DNA from: Sulfuricurvum sp.
GTDB taxonomy: Bacteria; Campylobacterota; Campylobacteria; Campylobacterales; Sulfurimonadaceae
Assembly (NCBI GenBank): GCA_030696285.1
Contig: JAUYSQ010000102.1
Location: 1-35,757 of the forward strand
Length of the DNA stretch: 35,757 bases
Reading direction: 5' to 3'
The translations under genes and the position numbers were made by a program. The notes beneath the pieces are model-generated. The model was given only the letters and a program-made list of their open reading frames with translations, searched no databases and was not told the origin of the DNA. Positions 1 to 7,277 of the stretch are shown piece after piece. Numbering within the stretch: position 1 is the stretch's first letter; each line of letters opens with the position of its first letter.

Positions 1-1416
1 GGTTGCACTTCCCCCTTTGCCGGAAACAGAAATAACGTGCCAGTGATGGAAGAATGTACCACCCTCGGTTCCGATCGCGCCACGAAGACCGATACAGAAA
101 TATGCTGCACGTCCACCCATCCATGCACCACGATTTCCGGCTGCTGCTGCACGCCAAATATAAGTCGAAATCGCATCACCCGCCCAGATAAACATCTCAT
201 AGAGTTTTTCCAGTTTATACGCAGGGACATGCGTCTCTTTTACCGCATATTCAAGGGTATACGGAGCATACATATCTTTTAACAGTTCAAGATAACTTTC
301 AAAATCTTTTCCAGCAGGAAGCTTAGTTATTTGCCCTTTTTCGAGCATAAAATCAAGATGCACTTGATCGTTCATTAAGGTTTCCCAGTTAAACCATTTT
401 TTGACAAACTTTTTATCCGTCATATTTTCATTCAAAATACGGTTGGCTAGATAGAGATAAATAGCGGCTTCCGTCCCTGGCCATGCCGCAATCCATAGAT
501 CAGACATCCCAGCTGAGTTGGACATACGAGGGTCCATAACGACCATTTTCGCACCCTTCTTACGGGCATCAGCAATAAAGGCTGCTGATTGCGCAAAATA
601 GTGTCCTGCATCGGCTGCGTGCGAAGAGTTCAAGAAAATGAGTTTAGCGTTTGCCCAGTCGGGACTGGTACGGTCATCATTCGCCGTCCAAATGGTCGGA
701 GTACGACCATTAGATGAACAAATGTTGGTGTGAGAGTTGTACGAATCTAATCCCAATGTTTCCCATACTTGAGGGACAAAACCATTTTCATTCGGGCGAC
801 CGACATGGTACATGACCGATTTTTTAGAGAGTAAATCCCCTTTACGAATCGTGTCTCCCATCTTTTTACCGATGGTCGTCATCGCTTCATCCCATGTGGT
901 ACGAATCCACTTACCCTCACCACGTTTAGAACCAGGAGCACGTTTGAGTGGGAAGGGGATACGATCTGGATCATACATTTGTGACTGAACAGCGTACCCT
1001 TTGGCACAGTTGCGTCCGCGTGAACCCGGATGAAGTGGGTTACCCATGTATTTTTTAACGGTTAACGTCTTTTTATCAATCCAAGCTGTCAAACCACACG
1101 ACGCTTCACAGTTAGAACATGCCGTCGGAACGATCATATAATCAATCGCTTCAATACCATCAGGGTTTTCTTCACTTTTCACGCCATGACGATCAATACC
1201 GCCACGCTTCCAATCCACACCGCTTAACTCTTGAAAGCTTTCCCACTGATCCAATGGAGGATAAAAAGAGAGGGTATCAGGAGTATTGGTGAATTTACTC
1301 TTTTCGACCGATTCTGCTATCGCATCCGTCGAAAAAACGCCTTTGGCAATTGCAGCACCGGCAACGGTAAATGCGGTACCTTTTAAAAATGTTCTTCTGC
1401 TTTCTAAATACATCAT
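1..1416 (-). CDS. Molybdopterin oxidoreductase catalytic subunit, PsrA/PhsA-like (partial, 3' end off the left edge)
   Basis: Open frame of 472 codons reaching base 1 without a stop, so the ORF track missed it. It is the N-terminal part of a Mo-bisMGD oxidoreductase. The start MMYLESRRTFLKG carries a textbook twin-arginine motif followed by a hydrophobic Ala-rich stretch, so the protein should be exported folded to the periplasm. A CSNCEASCGL motif plus a later NCAKG cysteine form the usual N-terminal [4Fe-4S] site. NICSSNG is the likely position of the Mo-ligand cysteine. It lies 8 bases after the NrfD gene and belongs to the same operon. An AGAGG Shine-Dalgarno sits 3 bases from the first ATG and 6 from the second (1413), so the second may be used. 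The substrate (polysulfide, thiosulfate, sulfite or tetrathionate) cannot be decided from this part. Family certain, substrate open. Confidence 0.9.
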   Translation of the reverse strand, partial: MMYLESRRTFLKGTAFTVAGAAIAKGVFSTDAIAESVEKSKFTNTPDTLSFYPPLDQWESFQELSGVDWKRGGIDRHGVKSEENPDGIEAIDYMIVPTACSNCEASCGLTAWIDKKTLTVKKYMGNPLHPGSRGRNCAKGYAVQSQMYDPDRIPFPLKRAPGSKRGEGKWIRTTWDEAMTTIGKKMGDTIRKGDLLSKKSVMYHVGRPNENGFVPQVWETLGLDSYNSHTNICSSNGRTPTIWTANDDRTSPDWANAKLIFLNSSHAADAGHYFAQSAAFIADARKKGAKMVVMDPRMSNSAGMSDLWIAAWPGTEAAIYLYLANRILNENMTDKKFVKKWFNWETLMNDQVHLDFMLEKGQITKLPAGKDFESYLELLKDMYAPYTLEYAVKETHVPAYKLEKLYEMFIWAGDAISTYIWRAAAAGNRGAWMGGRAAYFCIGLRGAIGTEGGTFFHHWHVISVSGKGGSAT

Positions 1417-1424
1417 TTACCTCT

Positions 1425-2324
1425 TTAGCTCATGCTTAACAATTGTGGAATAACTAACCATACGTGTTTGCTAATCCATAATCCGATTAACGCTGACACA
1501 GCAGCGATTTTCAACAAATAATACGATTGTTTTTTCAAACTCAAACATACCAAAACCATTGGAGTAATAAATGCTAAAAGTTGTCCCATCCAGAACATCA
1601 CAGTGTATTCACCGCCCTTGATGTATTCAAGTACCGCTGCTACTTCTTCTGCTTTCATAGGTCCGAAAATAAGTTCCGCCATATAAAGGATAAAGGCTGC
1701 AAGTGCGCTCAATCCTAAAATAATTCCTAAATCTTTTTTGATGGCATCATTAAATTTGTTACCGCCCAATAAAATCATGGTCGCCGTTCCAGCTATTAGA
1801 GCTGCTAAAATCATTTGCGCCGACTCAGTAGGCATTTGCCAAAGTTCACGTGCTGTTGATTGAGCCATAAGACCCGCTGTATACAATGTGACTGGAACCG
1901 CAAGGATAACAGTGTAACCCAGCAATTTGTCATACATCACTGTGTCTTTTTTCATGTAAATGAAATACGCCATTCCCAAAAGCAATCCTACAAAACCTGT
2001 CGCCATCCATGCACCGATTGTAATCGCTGATGTCATATGCGGGTGGAAAAAGATGTGCCAGAATCGGAACATTTGGTGCAAATCAATGACGGTAAAAAAC
2101 AAGAAAAGGTGAATAAATACGATCGACACCACTACGGCTGGAAAGCGTATAAAACCTGTTTGCTCAGGATATTTTTTCAACAAAAAGAAAGTGAGAAAAA
2201 TAATACCGGTACCGATACTTTTTGCCCACATATTCATTGTGATAATCCAACCCCATACGATACCCGGAAGGGCAACGTCGAGAACGACAACCGCATTGGT
2301 TGCTGCAATTATTTCATGTGCCAT
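1425..2324 (-). CDS. NrfD/PsrC-type quinone-interacting membrane subunit
   Basis: 299-residue, strongly hydrophobic protein with about eight predicted membrane helices. Charged or polar turns such as LLKKYPEQTG and YMKKDTVMYDK separate the helices, as in NrfD/PsrC proteins that anchor periplasmic molybdoenzymes and exchange electrons with (mena)quinone. No signal peptide or haem motif is seen, as expected for the family. Its ATG overlaps the stop of the upstream Fe-S gene by one base (TAATG), and the catalytic subunit follows 8 bases after its stop, so the three are one transcription unit. Length is close to the usual 300-320. Family assignment is firm. The direction of electron flow (quinone reduction or oxidation) is not readable from the sequence. 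Confidence 0.88.
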   Translation of the reverse strand: MAHEIIAATNAVVVLDVALPGIVWGWIITMNMWAKSIGTGIIFLTFFLLKKYPEQTGFIRFPAVVVSIVFIHLFLFFTVIDLHQMFRFWHIFFHPHMTSAITIGAWMATGFVGLLLGMAYFIYMKKDTVMYDKLLGYTVILAVPVTLYTAGLMAQSTARELWQMPTESAQMILAALIAGTATMILLGGNKFNDAIKKDLGIILGLSALAAFILYMAELIFGPMKAEEVAAVLEYIKGGEYTVMFWMGQLLAFITPMVLVCLSLKKQSYYLLKIAAVSALIGLWISKHVWLVIPQLLSMS

Positions 2325-2962
2325 TAATGGTGCCCTCCTACTGGTAGATGCGTAAGATTATTGAAGAGAGAATGTCCTTCTGCTCTAAATGATGCCAATG
2401 GATTAAGGGTCACATTACCGCCGCCAACATAATAATGGTGAGGCTCAGTCCCTTTCTCCGGTTTGCGCACTTGAACATTTCCTTGGTGTTGCTGGATATA
2501 TTTACTGATATTAGACATCGGATCATCCAAATCACCAAAAATATTGGCTTCAACAGGACACGCAACGACACACGATGGCATCATAGCACTCGCAACACGG
2601 TGAGCACAATAGGTACATTTATCCGCTGTTTGGGTTTGTGGATCGATATAAATCGCCCCATACGGGCATGCCATAATACATCCCGCACACCCGATACAAC
2701 GATCTTTATCAATATTAACAATACCGTTTTCAAGATAATGCAAGGCACTAACCGGACAAATACGCTCACACGGCGCATTCGCACAGTGATTACAACGAAG
2801 CGGGGTAAACGTCCGTTTTGTTTCTGGAAAACTTCCTACATCAACATACTTAACACGAAGACGCCATGTACTGAGGGGAACTTCGTTCTCTACTTTACAC
2901 GCGATCTCACAGCCCTTACAGCCCATACAGAGGCGAAGGTCCACCAGGAAACCTAACTGCAT
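2324..2962 (-). CDS. PsrB/NrfC-like four-cluster [4Fe-4S] electron-transfer subunit
   Basis: 212 residues from the chosen start MQLGFLVD. Four cysteine groups are visible in order: CMGCKGCEIAC, CNHCANAPCERIC, CIGCAGCIMAC and CTYC with CVVAC after an 11-residue spacer. This is the standard set of the DMSO-reductase/polysulfide-reductase B-subunit family that wires the molybdenum site to the membrane anchor. There is no signal peptide, so it would be co-exported with its Tat-bearing partner. The ORF track starts 11 codons earlier, but AAGGAG placed 7 bases before the inner ATG decides for 2962. It is the first gene of the operon, giving the order B-C-A rather than the more familiar A-B-C. Confidence 0.9.
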   Translation of the reverse strand: MQLGFLVDLRLCMGCKGCEIACKVENEVPLSTWRLRVKYVDVGSFPETKRTFTPLRCNHCANAPCERICPVSALHYLENGIVNIDKDRCIGCAGCIMACPYGAIYIDPQTQTADKCTYCAHRVASAMMPSCVVACPVEANIFGDLDDPMSNISKYIQQHQGNVQVRKPEKGTEPHHYYVGGGNVTLNPLASFRAEGHSLFNNLTHLPVGGHH

Positions 2963-3013
2963 ATACTCTCCTTGAATTCCTATTGTGAAATACAATAATC
3001 ATTATTTAGCGTC

Positions 3014-3019
3014 ATTATA
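3014..3019 (-). promoter_or_regulatory. Candidate -10 box for the psr-like operon
   Basis: A perfect TATAAT on the minus strand lies about 45 bases before the start of the Fe-S gene, within the roughly 230-base gap below hisD. No good -35 is visible, which is common in Campylobacterota promoters. The rest of the gap (2963-3159) holds AT-rich DNA and the palindrome listed separately. Confidence 0.45.
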
Positions 3020-3138
3020 ATAGGGTTATAACGGCATTACTGCTGGTTGGATATTAGCAAAATTAGGTTTAATTCAATCTAAAGTAAGGAGAAAAATTTG
3101 ATAATTTTTTGATATTCGTAGAGAAAAATTACAATTCG

Positions 3139-3156
3139 TGTAACATAAGTGTTACA
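3139..3156. promoter_or_regulatory. Perfect 18-bp inverted repeat, CRP/FNR-type operator candidate
   Basis: TGTAACA-TAAG-TGTTACA: two exact 7-base arms around a 4-base spacer. The core TAACA-N4-TGTTA has the 5-4-5 geometry of CRP/FNR-superfamily sites. It lies upstream of the psr-like operon and just outside the hisD terminator, so it most plausibly serves the operon. It is about 130 bases upstream of the best -10 box, far from the usual -41.5 or -61.5 positions, so either another promoter is used or the protein acts at a distance. Confidence 0.5.
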
Positions 3157-3159
3157 AAT

Positions 3160-3187
3160 AAAAAAAATCCCCCCTCAATGGGGGAAG
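3160..3187 (-). terminator. Rho-independent terminator of the aroK-trx-hisD operon
   Basis: Read on the minus strand just after the hisD stop: CCCCC, a 5-6 base loop ATTGA(G), GGGGG, then a run of Ts interrupted once by A. The GC-only stem and U-tract are classic, and the position separates hisD from the psr-like operon. Confidence 0.85.
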
Positions 3188-3191
3188 GTAT

Positions 3192-4484
3192 TTAAAAATC
3201 TAATCGACAACGAACCGATGCTTCGTGCGCTCCAAGCCCTTCGGTATGCGCAATTAGAGCACATGCTTCGCCAATTTCATTGATGGCTTGACGCGAAAAA
3301 GAGATGATGGAGGACTTCTTCATAAAATTTTCTACTCCAAGAGGTGAATAAAATTTTGCTGTCCCTCCGGTCGGAAGAGTATGATTGGGACCCGCCACAT
3401 AATCCCCGATCGCTTCAGGGGTGTTATGCCCCAAGAAAATTGCCCCAGCATGCTTGATGGAGGCTAACAATTCAAACGGATTATTCGTTGCCACTTCCAA
3501 GTGTTCAGGGGCAATGTCGTTCATCAAATTCACTGCTTCCTCCATCGAAGAGGTGACGATAATAGCAGCACGGTCATTGATCGATTTGCGGGCAATGGCT
3601 TCGCGTGGAAGTTTTTTCAACCACACTTCAATCTCTGCCGCACATTCGTCTGCAAATTTTTGAGAGGGGGTGATTAAAATAGAGCTTGCCATCTCGTCAT
3701 GTTCGGCTTGTGACAATAAATCGACGGCAATATGACTAGGATTCGCACTCTCGTCGGCCAATACTCCAATTTCGCTAGGTCCCGCTATCATGTCGATATT
3801 AACCTCTCCAAACACCATTTTTTTGGCCGTCGCGACAAAAATATTTCCCGGACCCGTAATCACATCGACTTTAGGGATACTCTGTGTCCCATACGCCATA
3901 GCCGCAATTGCACTTGCACCGCCAACTTTGAACACTTCGCTGACTCCGCATAAATGGCAAGCGGCAAGCAAAAGAGCATTTGGCTCATTGTCAGGGGTTG
4001 GCGTACAGACAATAATCTTTTCAACGCCAGCCACTTGAGCAGGGATGACATTCATGAGTAAAGAACTAGGATATGCTGCTTTTCCTCCCGGTATATAAAG
4101 ACCTGCACGCTCTACCGGAGTTACTTTTTGTCCTAAAATTGTCCCATTGGCCTCCGTATCAAACCAACTGCGTGGAAGCTGTTTTTCATGGTAGGCACGG
4201 ATACGATCATACGCCAAATGAAGGGCTGACTTTAATGTAGGGTCAAGAGCTATGTATGCCTCTTCCATATCCGAAGTACTAATTTTAAGTTCAGCCCCAT
4301 CTGAAGGCGACCAGCGATCAAATTTGGCAATATGACGCAGCAGAGCACCATCTTTTTCGGCACGAATTTCATCAATGATTGTTTTCACAATCCCTGATAC
4401 ATGCTCCATATCCATTTTTCCACGATTTAAAAGTTCCTCAAAAACGGTTTGAAAATTGCTATCACTCGTTTTAATAGTTATCAT
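3192..4484 (-). CDS. hisD: Histidinol dehydrogenase
   Basis: 430 residues, the normal length for HisD, which oxidises L-histidinol to L-histidine in two NAD-dependent steps in the cytoplasm. Family hallmarks are present in order: the VTGPGNIFVATAKK and GPSEIGVLAD nucleotide/substrate segments, SQAEHDE (zinc ligands Gln and His), APEHLEV (catalytic Glu-His pair), GDYVAGPNH with the zinc Asp, and a C-terminal GAHEASV segment with the last zinc His. AGAGGA lies 6-7 bases before the ATG. It follows the thioredoxin-like gene by 12 bases and ends at a strong terminator. Here it is isolated from the other his genes, at least within this window. Confidence 0.97.
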   Translation of the reverse strand: MITIKTSDSNFQTVFEELLNRGKMDMEHVSGIVKTIIDEIRAEKDGALLRHIAKFDRWSPSDGAELKISTSDMEEAYIALDPTLKSALHLAYDRIRAYHEKQLPRSWFDTEANGTILGQKVTPVERAGLYIPGGKAAYPSSLLMNVIPAQVAGVEKIIVCTPTPDNEPNALLLAACHLCGVSEVFKVGGASAIAAMAYGTQSIPKVDVITGPGNIFVATAKKMVFGEVNIDMIAGPSEIGVLADESANPSHIAVDLLSQAEHDEMASSILITPSQKFADECAAEIEVWLKKLPREAIARKSINDRAAIIVTSSMEEAVNLMNDIAPEHLEVATNNPFELLASIKHAGAIFLGHNTPEAIGDYVAGPNHTLPTGGTAKFYSPLGVENFMKKSSIISFSRQAINEIGEACALIAHTEGLGAHEASVRCRLDF

Positions 4485-4496
4485 ATAATTCCTCTT

Positions 4497-4910
4497 TTAT
4501 TTTTTTGTTTTTTTATACTCTTTACTGACGACATCCAATGCTTTATTAAAACTAACAGCATCAATGGCACCCATCAAAGGTTCAAACATTGGCTCTCCAT
4601 CCTCTTTGATAAACCACGTAGCAGGTGTTCCACCAACATATAAATCACGGGGAAATAAAGGATTTTCATCCATATAGACAATCACGGAAACATACTCATC
4701 ATTCAGCTTTTGAATTATTTTTGGATCTTTGAGTGTTGTAGTTTCTAGCTGAACGCAGTAACGGCACTTATGACTTGAGATAATAAATATCACCGGTTTG
4801 CCAACCTTCTTAGATTGCTTTAGTGCAGTTGCATAATCCTTTTCCCACTTAATATCACCGCCAAATGCCACACTTACTGCTAACATAAGTGTTAAAAAAA
4901 ATCTCATCAT
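4497..4910 (-). CDS. Periplasmic thioredoxin-fold protein
   Basis: 137 residues. Starts with a Sec-type signal peptide (MMRFFLTLMLAVSVAFGG), so it should act in the periplasm or be membrane-tethered. The mature part has a CRYC redox motif in SSHKCRYCVQLE, and GGTPATWF supplies the cis-proline loop of the thioredoxin fold. This resembles the thioredoxin-7/SoxW-like group rather than cytoplasmic TrxA (WCGPC). A thiol reductant or oxidant role for periplasmic proteins is likely, but the partner is unknown. Its ATG overlaps the aroK stop by 4 bases (ATGA), indicating translational coupling. AAGG precedes the first ATG by 7 bases. A palindrome core identical to the one at 3141-3154 lies inside its signal-peptide codons. 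Confidence 0.85.
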   Translation of the reverse strand: MMRFFLTLMLAVSVAFGGDIKWEKDYATALKQSKKVGKPVIFIISSHKCRYCVQLETTTLKDPKIIQKLNDEYVSVIVYMDENPLFPRDLYVGGTPATWFIKEDGEPMFEPLMGAIDAVSFNKALDVVSKEYKKTKK

Positions 4911-5416
4911 TTTTTTACCTTCTTAATAATCTCTTTTGCAATACTATCAATCTCTTTATCGCTCACATCTATCACTATATCGGCAATTTTAAGATACCGT
5001 GGAAGTCGCTCCTCATACAATGCTCGTGCTTTTTCAATCTCTTGAAACAAGGGACGTTTTCGTAATTTCTTTTTTGCATCCGGATGGGCTAATATCCGAT
5101 TATAAATGACCTCAAAAGGGGCATTGAGCAACACAATGGTTCCAATTTTTTTGATATTTGGTACTTTATGAAATCCCCCTCCTGTCGAAATCAGTGTCCC
5201 TTCAACGCTTTTTTGAAGCCATCGTGCAACGCGACGTTCCAGAGAGCGAAAATACTCTTCTCCCTCCGTAGCAAAAATCTCTTTTATAGAACGATTTTCC
5301 ATACTCTCGATAATATCATCCGTATCCATTGAAATCAGACGTGAACGCTTTACCATCGCACGAGCAACGGAGCCTTTGCCGACACCCATAAAGCCGATTA
5401 AAACAATATTTTTCAT
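4907..5416 (-). CDS. aroK: Shikimate kinase
   Basis: 169 residues. Phosphorylates shikimate with ATP in the chorismate pathway. Visible landmarks are the P-loop GFMGVGKGS near residue 8, the DTDD acidic motif at about 32-35 that binds Mg and shikimate, STGGG in the shikimate site at about 97, and the lid arginines in KLRKRPLF. The P-loop has Gly where most family members have Ser/Thr directly after the lysine, with Ser next. Adenylate kinases use GKGT in the same way, so activity is likely retained. First gene of the aroK-trx-hisD unit. Confidence 0.93.
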   Translation of the reverse strand: MKNIVLIGFMGVGKGSVARAMVKRSRLISMDTDDIIESMENRSIKEIFATEGEEYFRSLERRVARWLQKSVEGTLISTGGGFHKVPNIKKIGTIVLLNAPFEVIYNRILAHPDAKKKLRKRPLFQEIEKARALYEERLPRYLKIADIVIDVSDKEIDSIAKEIIKKVKK

Positions 5417-5436
5417 AAATTCTCTAGTGTTGGTTT

Positions 5437-5442
5437 ATAATG
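5437..5442 (+). promoter_or_regulatory. Candidate -10 box for the cupin gene
   Basis: Perfect TATAAT in the 62-base gap between the divergent aroK and cupin genes, giving a leader of about 30 bases before the TTG start. No convincing -35. The same AT-rich segment also contains minus-strand TATTAT candidates for aroK. Confidence 0.45.
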
Positions 5443-5478
5443 ATGTAATAATATCACGCGTAAACTTAGGAGTGCTTC

Positions 5479-5787
5479 TTGATCCATATTAATAATCTTT
5501 ACCGCCAAGAAGAACCTGTTGAAAACTCTGAAATTTTTTCAACCCTCTTTCAAAACAATGCCTTCAAAATCGAATCGATCCGATCATGGCTCAAAACACC
5601 CGGAGAAATCTATAATCAAGAGGAGGATGAATGGGTCGTATTAATCCGTGGCAATGCTCAACTGTACCTGAAAGAAGAGATTGTAAATCTGCAAGAGGGA
5701 GACTCACTTTTTCTCCCTAAGCACACACCTCATCAGGTACTACAGACTTCCGAAGATGCTCTATGGCTGGGGGTGTTTTCATTATAG
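5479..5787 (+). CDS. Small single-domain cupin protein (TTG start)
   Basis: 102 residues, one cupin barrel. Motif 1 is of the variant type seen in small bacterial cupins (YNQEEDEWVVLIRGNA, lacking the HxH pair), and motif 2 is GDSLFLPKHTPH with two histidines. Metal binding is possible but not guaranteed. The start is TTG, supported by AGGAG about 6 bases upstream. There is no in-frame ATG near the N-terminus. The function is not known, since cupins of this size include epimerases, dioxygenases and sugar- or amino-acid-binding proteins. It is a single gene, divergent from aroK, and its stop overlaps the end of the M23 gene by 6 bases on the other strand. Confidence 0.85.
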   Translation: MIHINNLYRQEEPVENSEIFSTLFQNNAFKIESIRSWLKTPGEIYNQEEDEWVVLIRGNAQLYLKEEIVNLQEGDSLFLPKHTPHQVLQTSEDALWLGVFSL

Positions 5788-7152
5788 TACCGTGTAGCGA
5801 TCCCCTTGACGTGGATACGTCACAATACCCTGCAAGGTTTGGATTTTAACGGGTAAATTCATCGGGCGGCGCATTGATACGGGATCTACCTTGCTAACAC
5901 TAAAATGCAAATGGGGTCCACTGCTGTATCCCGTATTTCCTGAATAGGCGATCAGTTGACCTTTTTTCACTTTTTCGCCAATTTTAACGGCTGCACCCCC
6001 TTGTCTCAGGTGATAATAATTCCCCATCGTCCCATCATCATGCTCAACTATGACATAATTGGCATATTGACGGTATTGGGGACTCGCACCCCCCAAATTA
6101 TTGGATCCCTCTGACCCTACAATAATCCCCTCGCGAGCGGCAAAAATCGGTGTTCCGCTCGGAAATGGAAAATCAATCGCGTACGCCGATAATCCCTTAT
6201 GTGACATTCCTCCATTATACCCCTGTGAAACATAAACACCAGACCCTTTTGCAAAGGGAAGAGCATACACATAGTCATCATTATGACGAACAAAAGGAGA
6301 GCCTCGAACCCATCCGTAGGTTGATCGATAATCCGTTGATTTTGAAGCGTCCAGACGTACCAATTCTAAAATTTTCTTTTTACTGTACCCTGCCAGTTCC
6401 ACGGTAAGAGGGAGATGCGCTGTACTCGATAAGTTAGAAATCGTCTCAAAATCGAGCGTAAGCGTCACCCGATACGGGTTTAAGTTCTCTGCTTCAAAAA
6501 CGACACTACCCTTTGTTGTTGTGTCAGCTGTGATCATGACACTGTTGCGCGAACCGATACGGACATTTTTTTTCAGCTGTTGTGCTTCGGAACGTTTTAA
6601 AATCTTCAAATGTTCTTCATATGCTTGCTCTTGTTCTATAGCAAACTGAATGCTTTTGGTTTCTAGAAGCTGTTCTTTACATAAAGAATCTAAATTTTTA
6701 ATCGGATGATCAGAGAAATTTTTTTGATAAAACGCAATAGCTTCAGAACGTACGCGAGGATGATGCAGAGGCTCTAACTCAATGGATGCCAAATGCTCAA
6801 ATCTTTTTTTGTCTTTGGTTTCAATCGCATCAAGGAGGGATTTTCGATACAGTTGATAAATCTGTTCTTGACGCGACGATAGAGTGCGCAATTGCTGTAG
6901 ATAAAGATTTAATCCTTCCTGATTTTTGCTGGGAGATGCCGCTAAACTCTCACCCATCAACACTGTATTCTGGACGTCATTGCAAAAGTTTTCAGTCGTT
7001 GAAGAATCAGAAACGCTTAATGCTTCAACATTTAATTGTCCAATCTTTCGTGCATTTTGCTCCAACGGTTCTGCAAGCAAATGATAAGGGAGAGGGTTTT
7101 GAGCATGTAAAATCATCACGATGAACCCAAAAAGAACTGCAAATTTTATCAC
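5782..7152 (-). CDS. Secreted M23-family (LytM-type) metallopeptidase
   Basis: 456 residues with an N-terminal signal peptide (MIKFAVLFGFIVMILHAQ). Residues about 30-210 are helical, charged and rich in Gln/Glu, likely a coiled-coil-like regulatory region. The C-terminal about 130 residues carry the zinc peptidase: HKGLSAYAIDFP gives the first His and Asp ligands, EHDDGTMGNYYHL the catalytic region, and GPHLHFSV the HxH motif. All catalytic positions are present, so it is probably an active peptidoglycan endopeptidase, of the kind that shapes the cell wall in Campylobacterota. The start is GTG with AAAGG about 10 bases upstream. It is alone on its transcript. An inverted repeat TGACGT-GGAT-ACGTCA sits in its last codons, about 20 bases past the cupin stop. 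Confidence 0.9.
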   Translation of the reverse strand: MIKFAVLFGFIVMILHAQNPLPYHLLAEPLEQNARKIGQLNVEALSVSDSSTTENFCNDVQNTVLMGESLAASPSKNQEGLNLYLQQLRTLSSRQEQIYQLYRKSLLDAIETKDKKRFEHLASIELEPLHHPRVRSEAIAFYQKNFSDHPIKNLDSLCKEQLLETKSIQFAIEQEQAYEEHLKILKRSEAQQLKKNVRIGSRNSVMITADTTTKGSVVFEAENLNPYRVTLTLDFETISNLSSTAHLPLTVELAGYSKKKILELVRLDASKSTDYRSTYGWVRGSPFVRHNDDYVYALPFAKGSGVYVSQGYNGGMSHKGLSAYAIDFPFPSGTPIFAAREGIIVGSEGSNNLGGASPQYRQYANYVIVEHDDGTMGNYYHLRQGGAAVKIGEKVKKGQLIAYSGNTGYSSGPHLHFSVSKVDPVSMRRPMNLPVKIQTLQGIVTYPRQGDRYTVL

Positions 7153-7240
7153 TCTATTTTTACCTTTCCGATCCGCATATGTTTACCATTACTATCGTCT
7201 TATTTTATCATAGCTAAAGAGCATATAGGTTCATGACTGC

Positions 7241-7246
7241 TATAAT
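7241..7246 (+). promoter_or_regulatory. -10 box for fbaA
   Basis: Perfect TATAAT, placing transcription start near 7253, about 25 bases before the ATG at 7278. It lies downstream of the longer ORF start at 7233, which is one reason to reject that start. Confidence 0.55.
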
Positions 7247-7277
7247 AAATATTATTTTTATTCTTTGGGGTGTTTTC

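Noticed and set aside
37-282. 81-residue plus-strand ORF at the left edge
   Set aside because: Lies antisense within the PsrA-like gene, whose frame has clear Fe-S and Tat motifs; composition is Cys/Thr-rich nonsense.
1-1416. PsrA-like gene as a pseudogene because it is missing from the ORF track
   Set aside because: The frame is open and intact to the window edge. It was omitted only because its stop lies outside.
2435-2956. 173-residue plus-strand ORF
   Set aside because: Exact shadow of the four-cluster Fe-S protein on the minus strand; Thr/Arg/Asn-rich with no motif.
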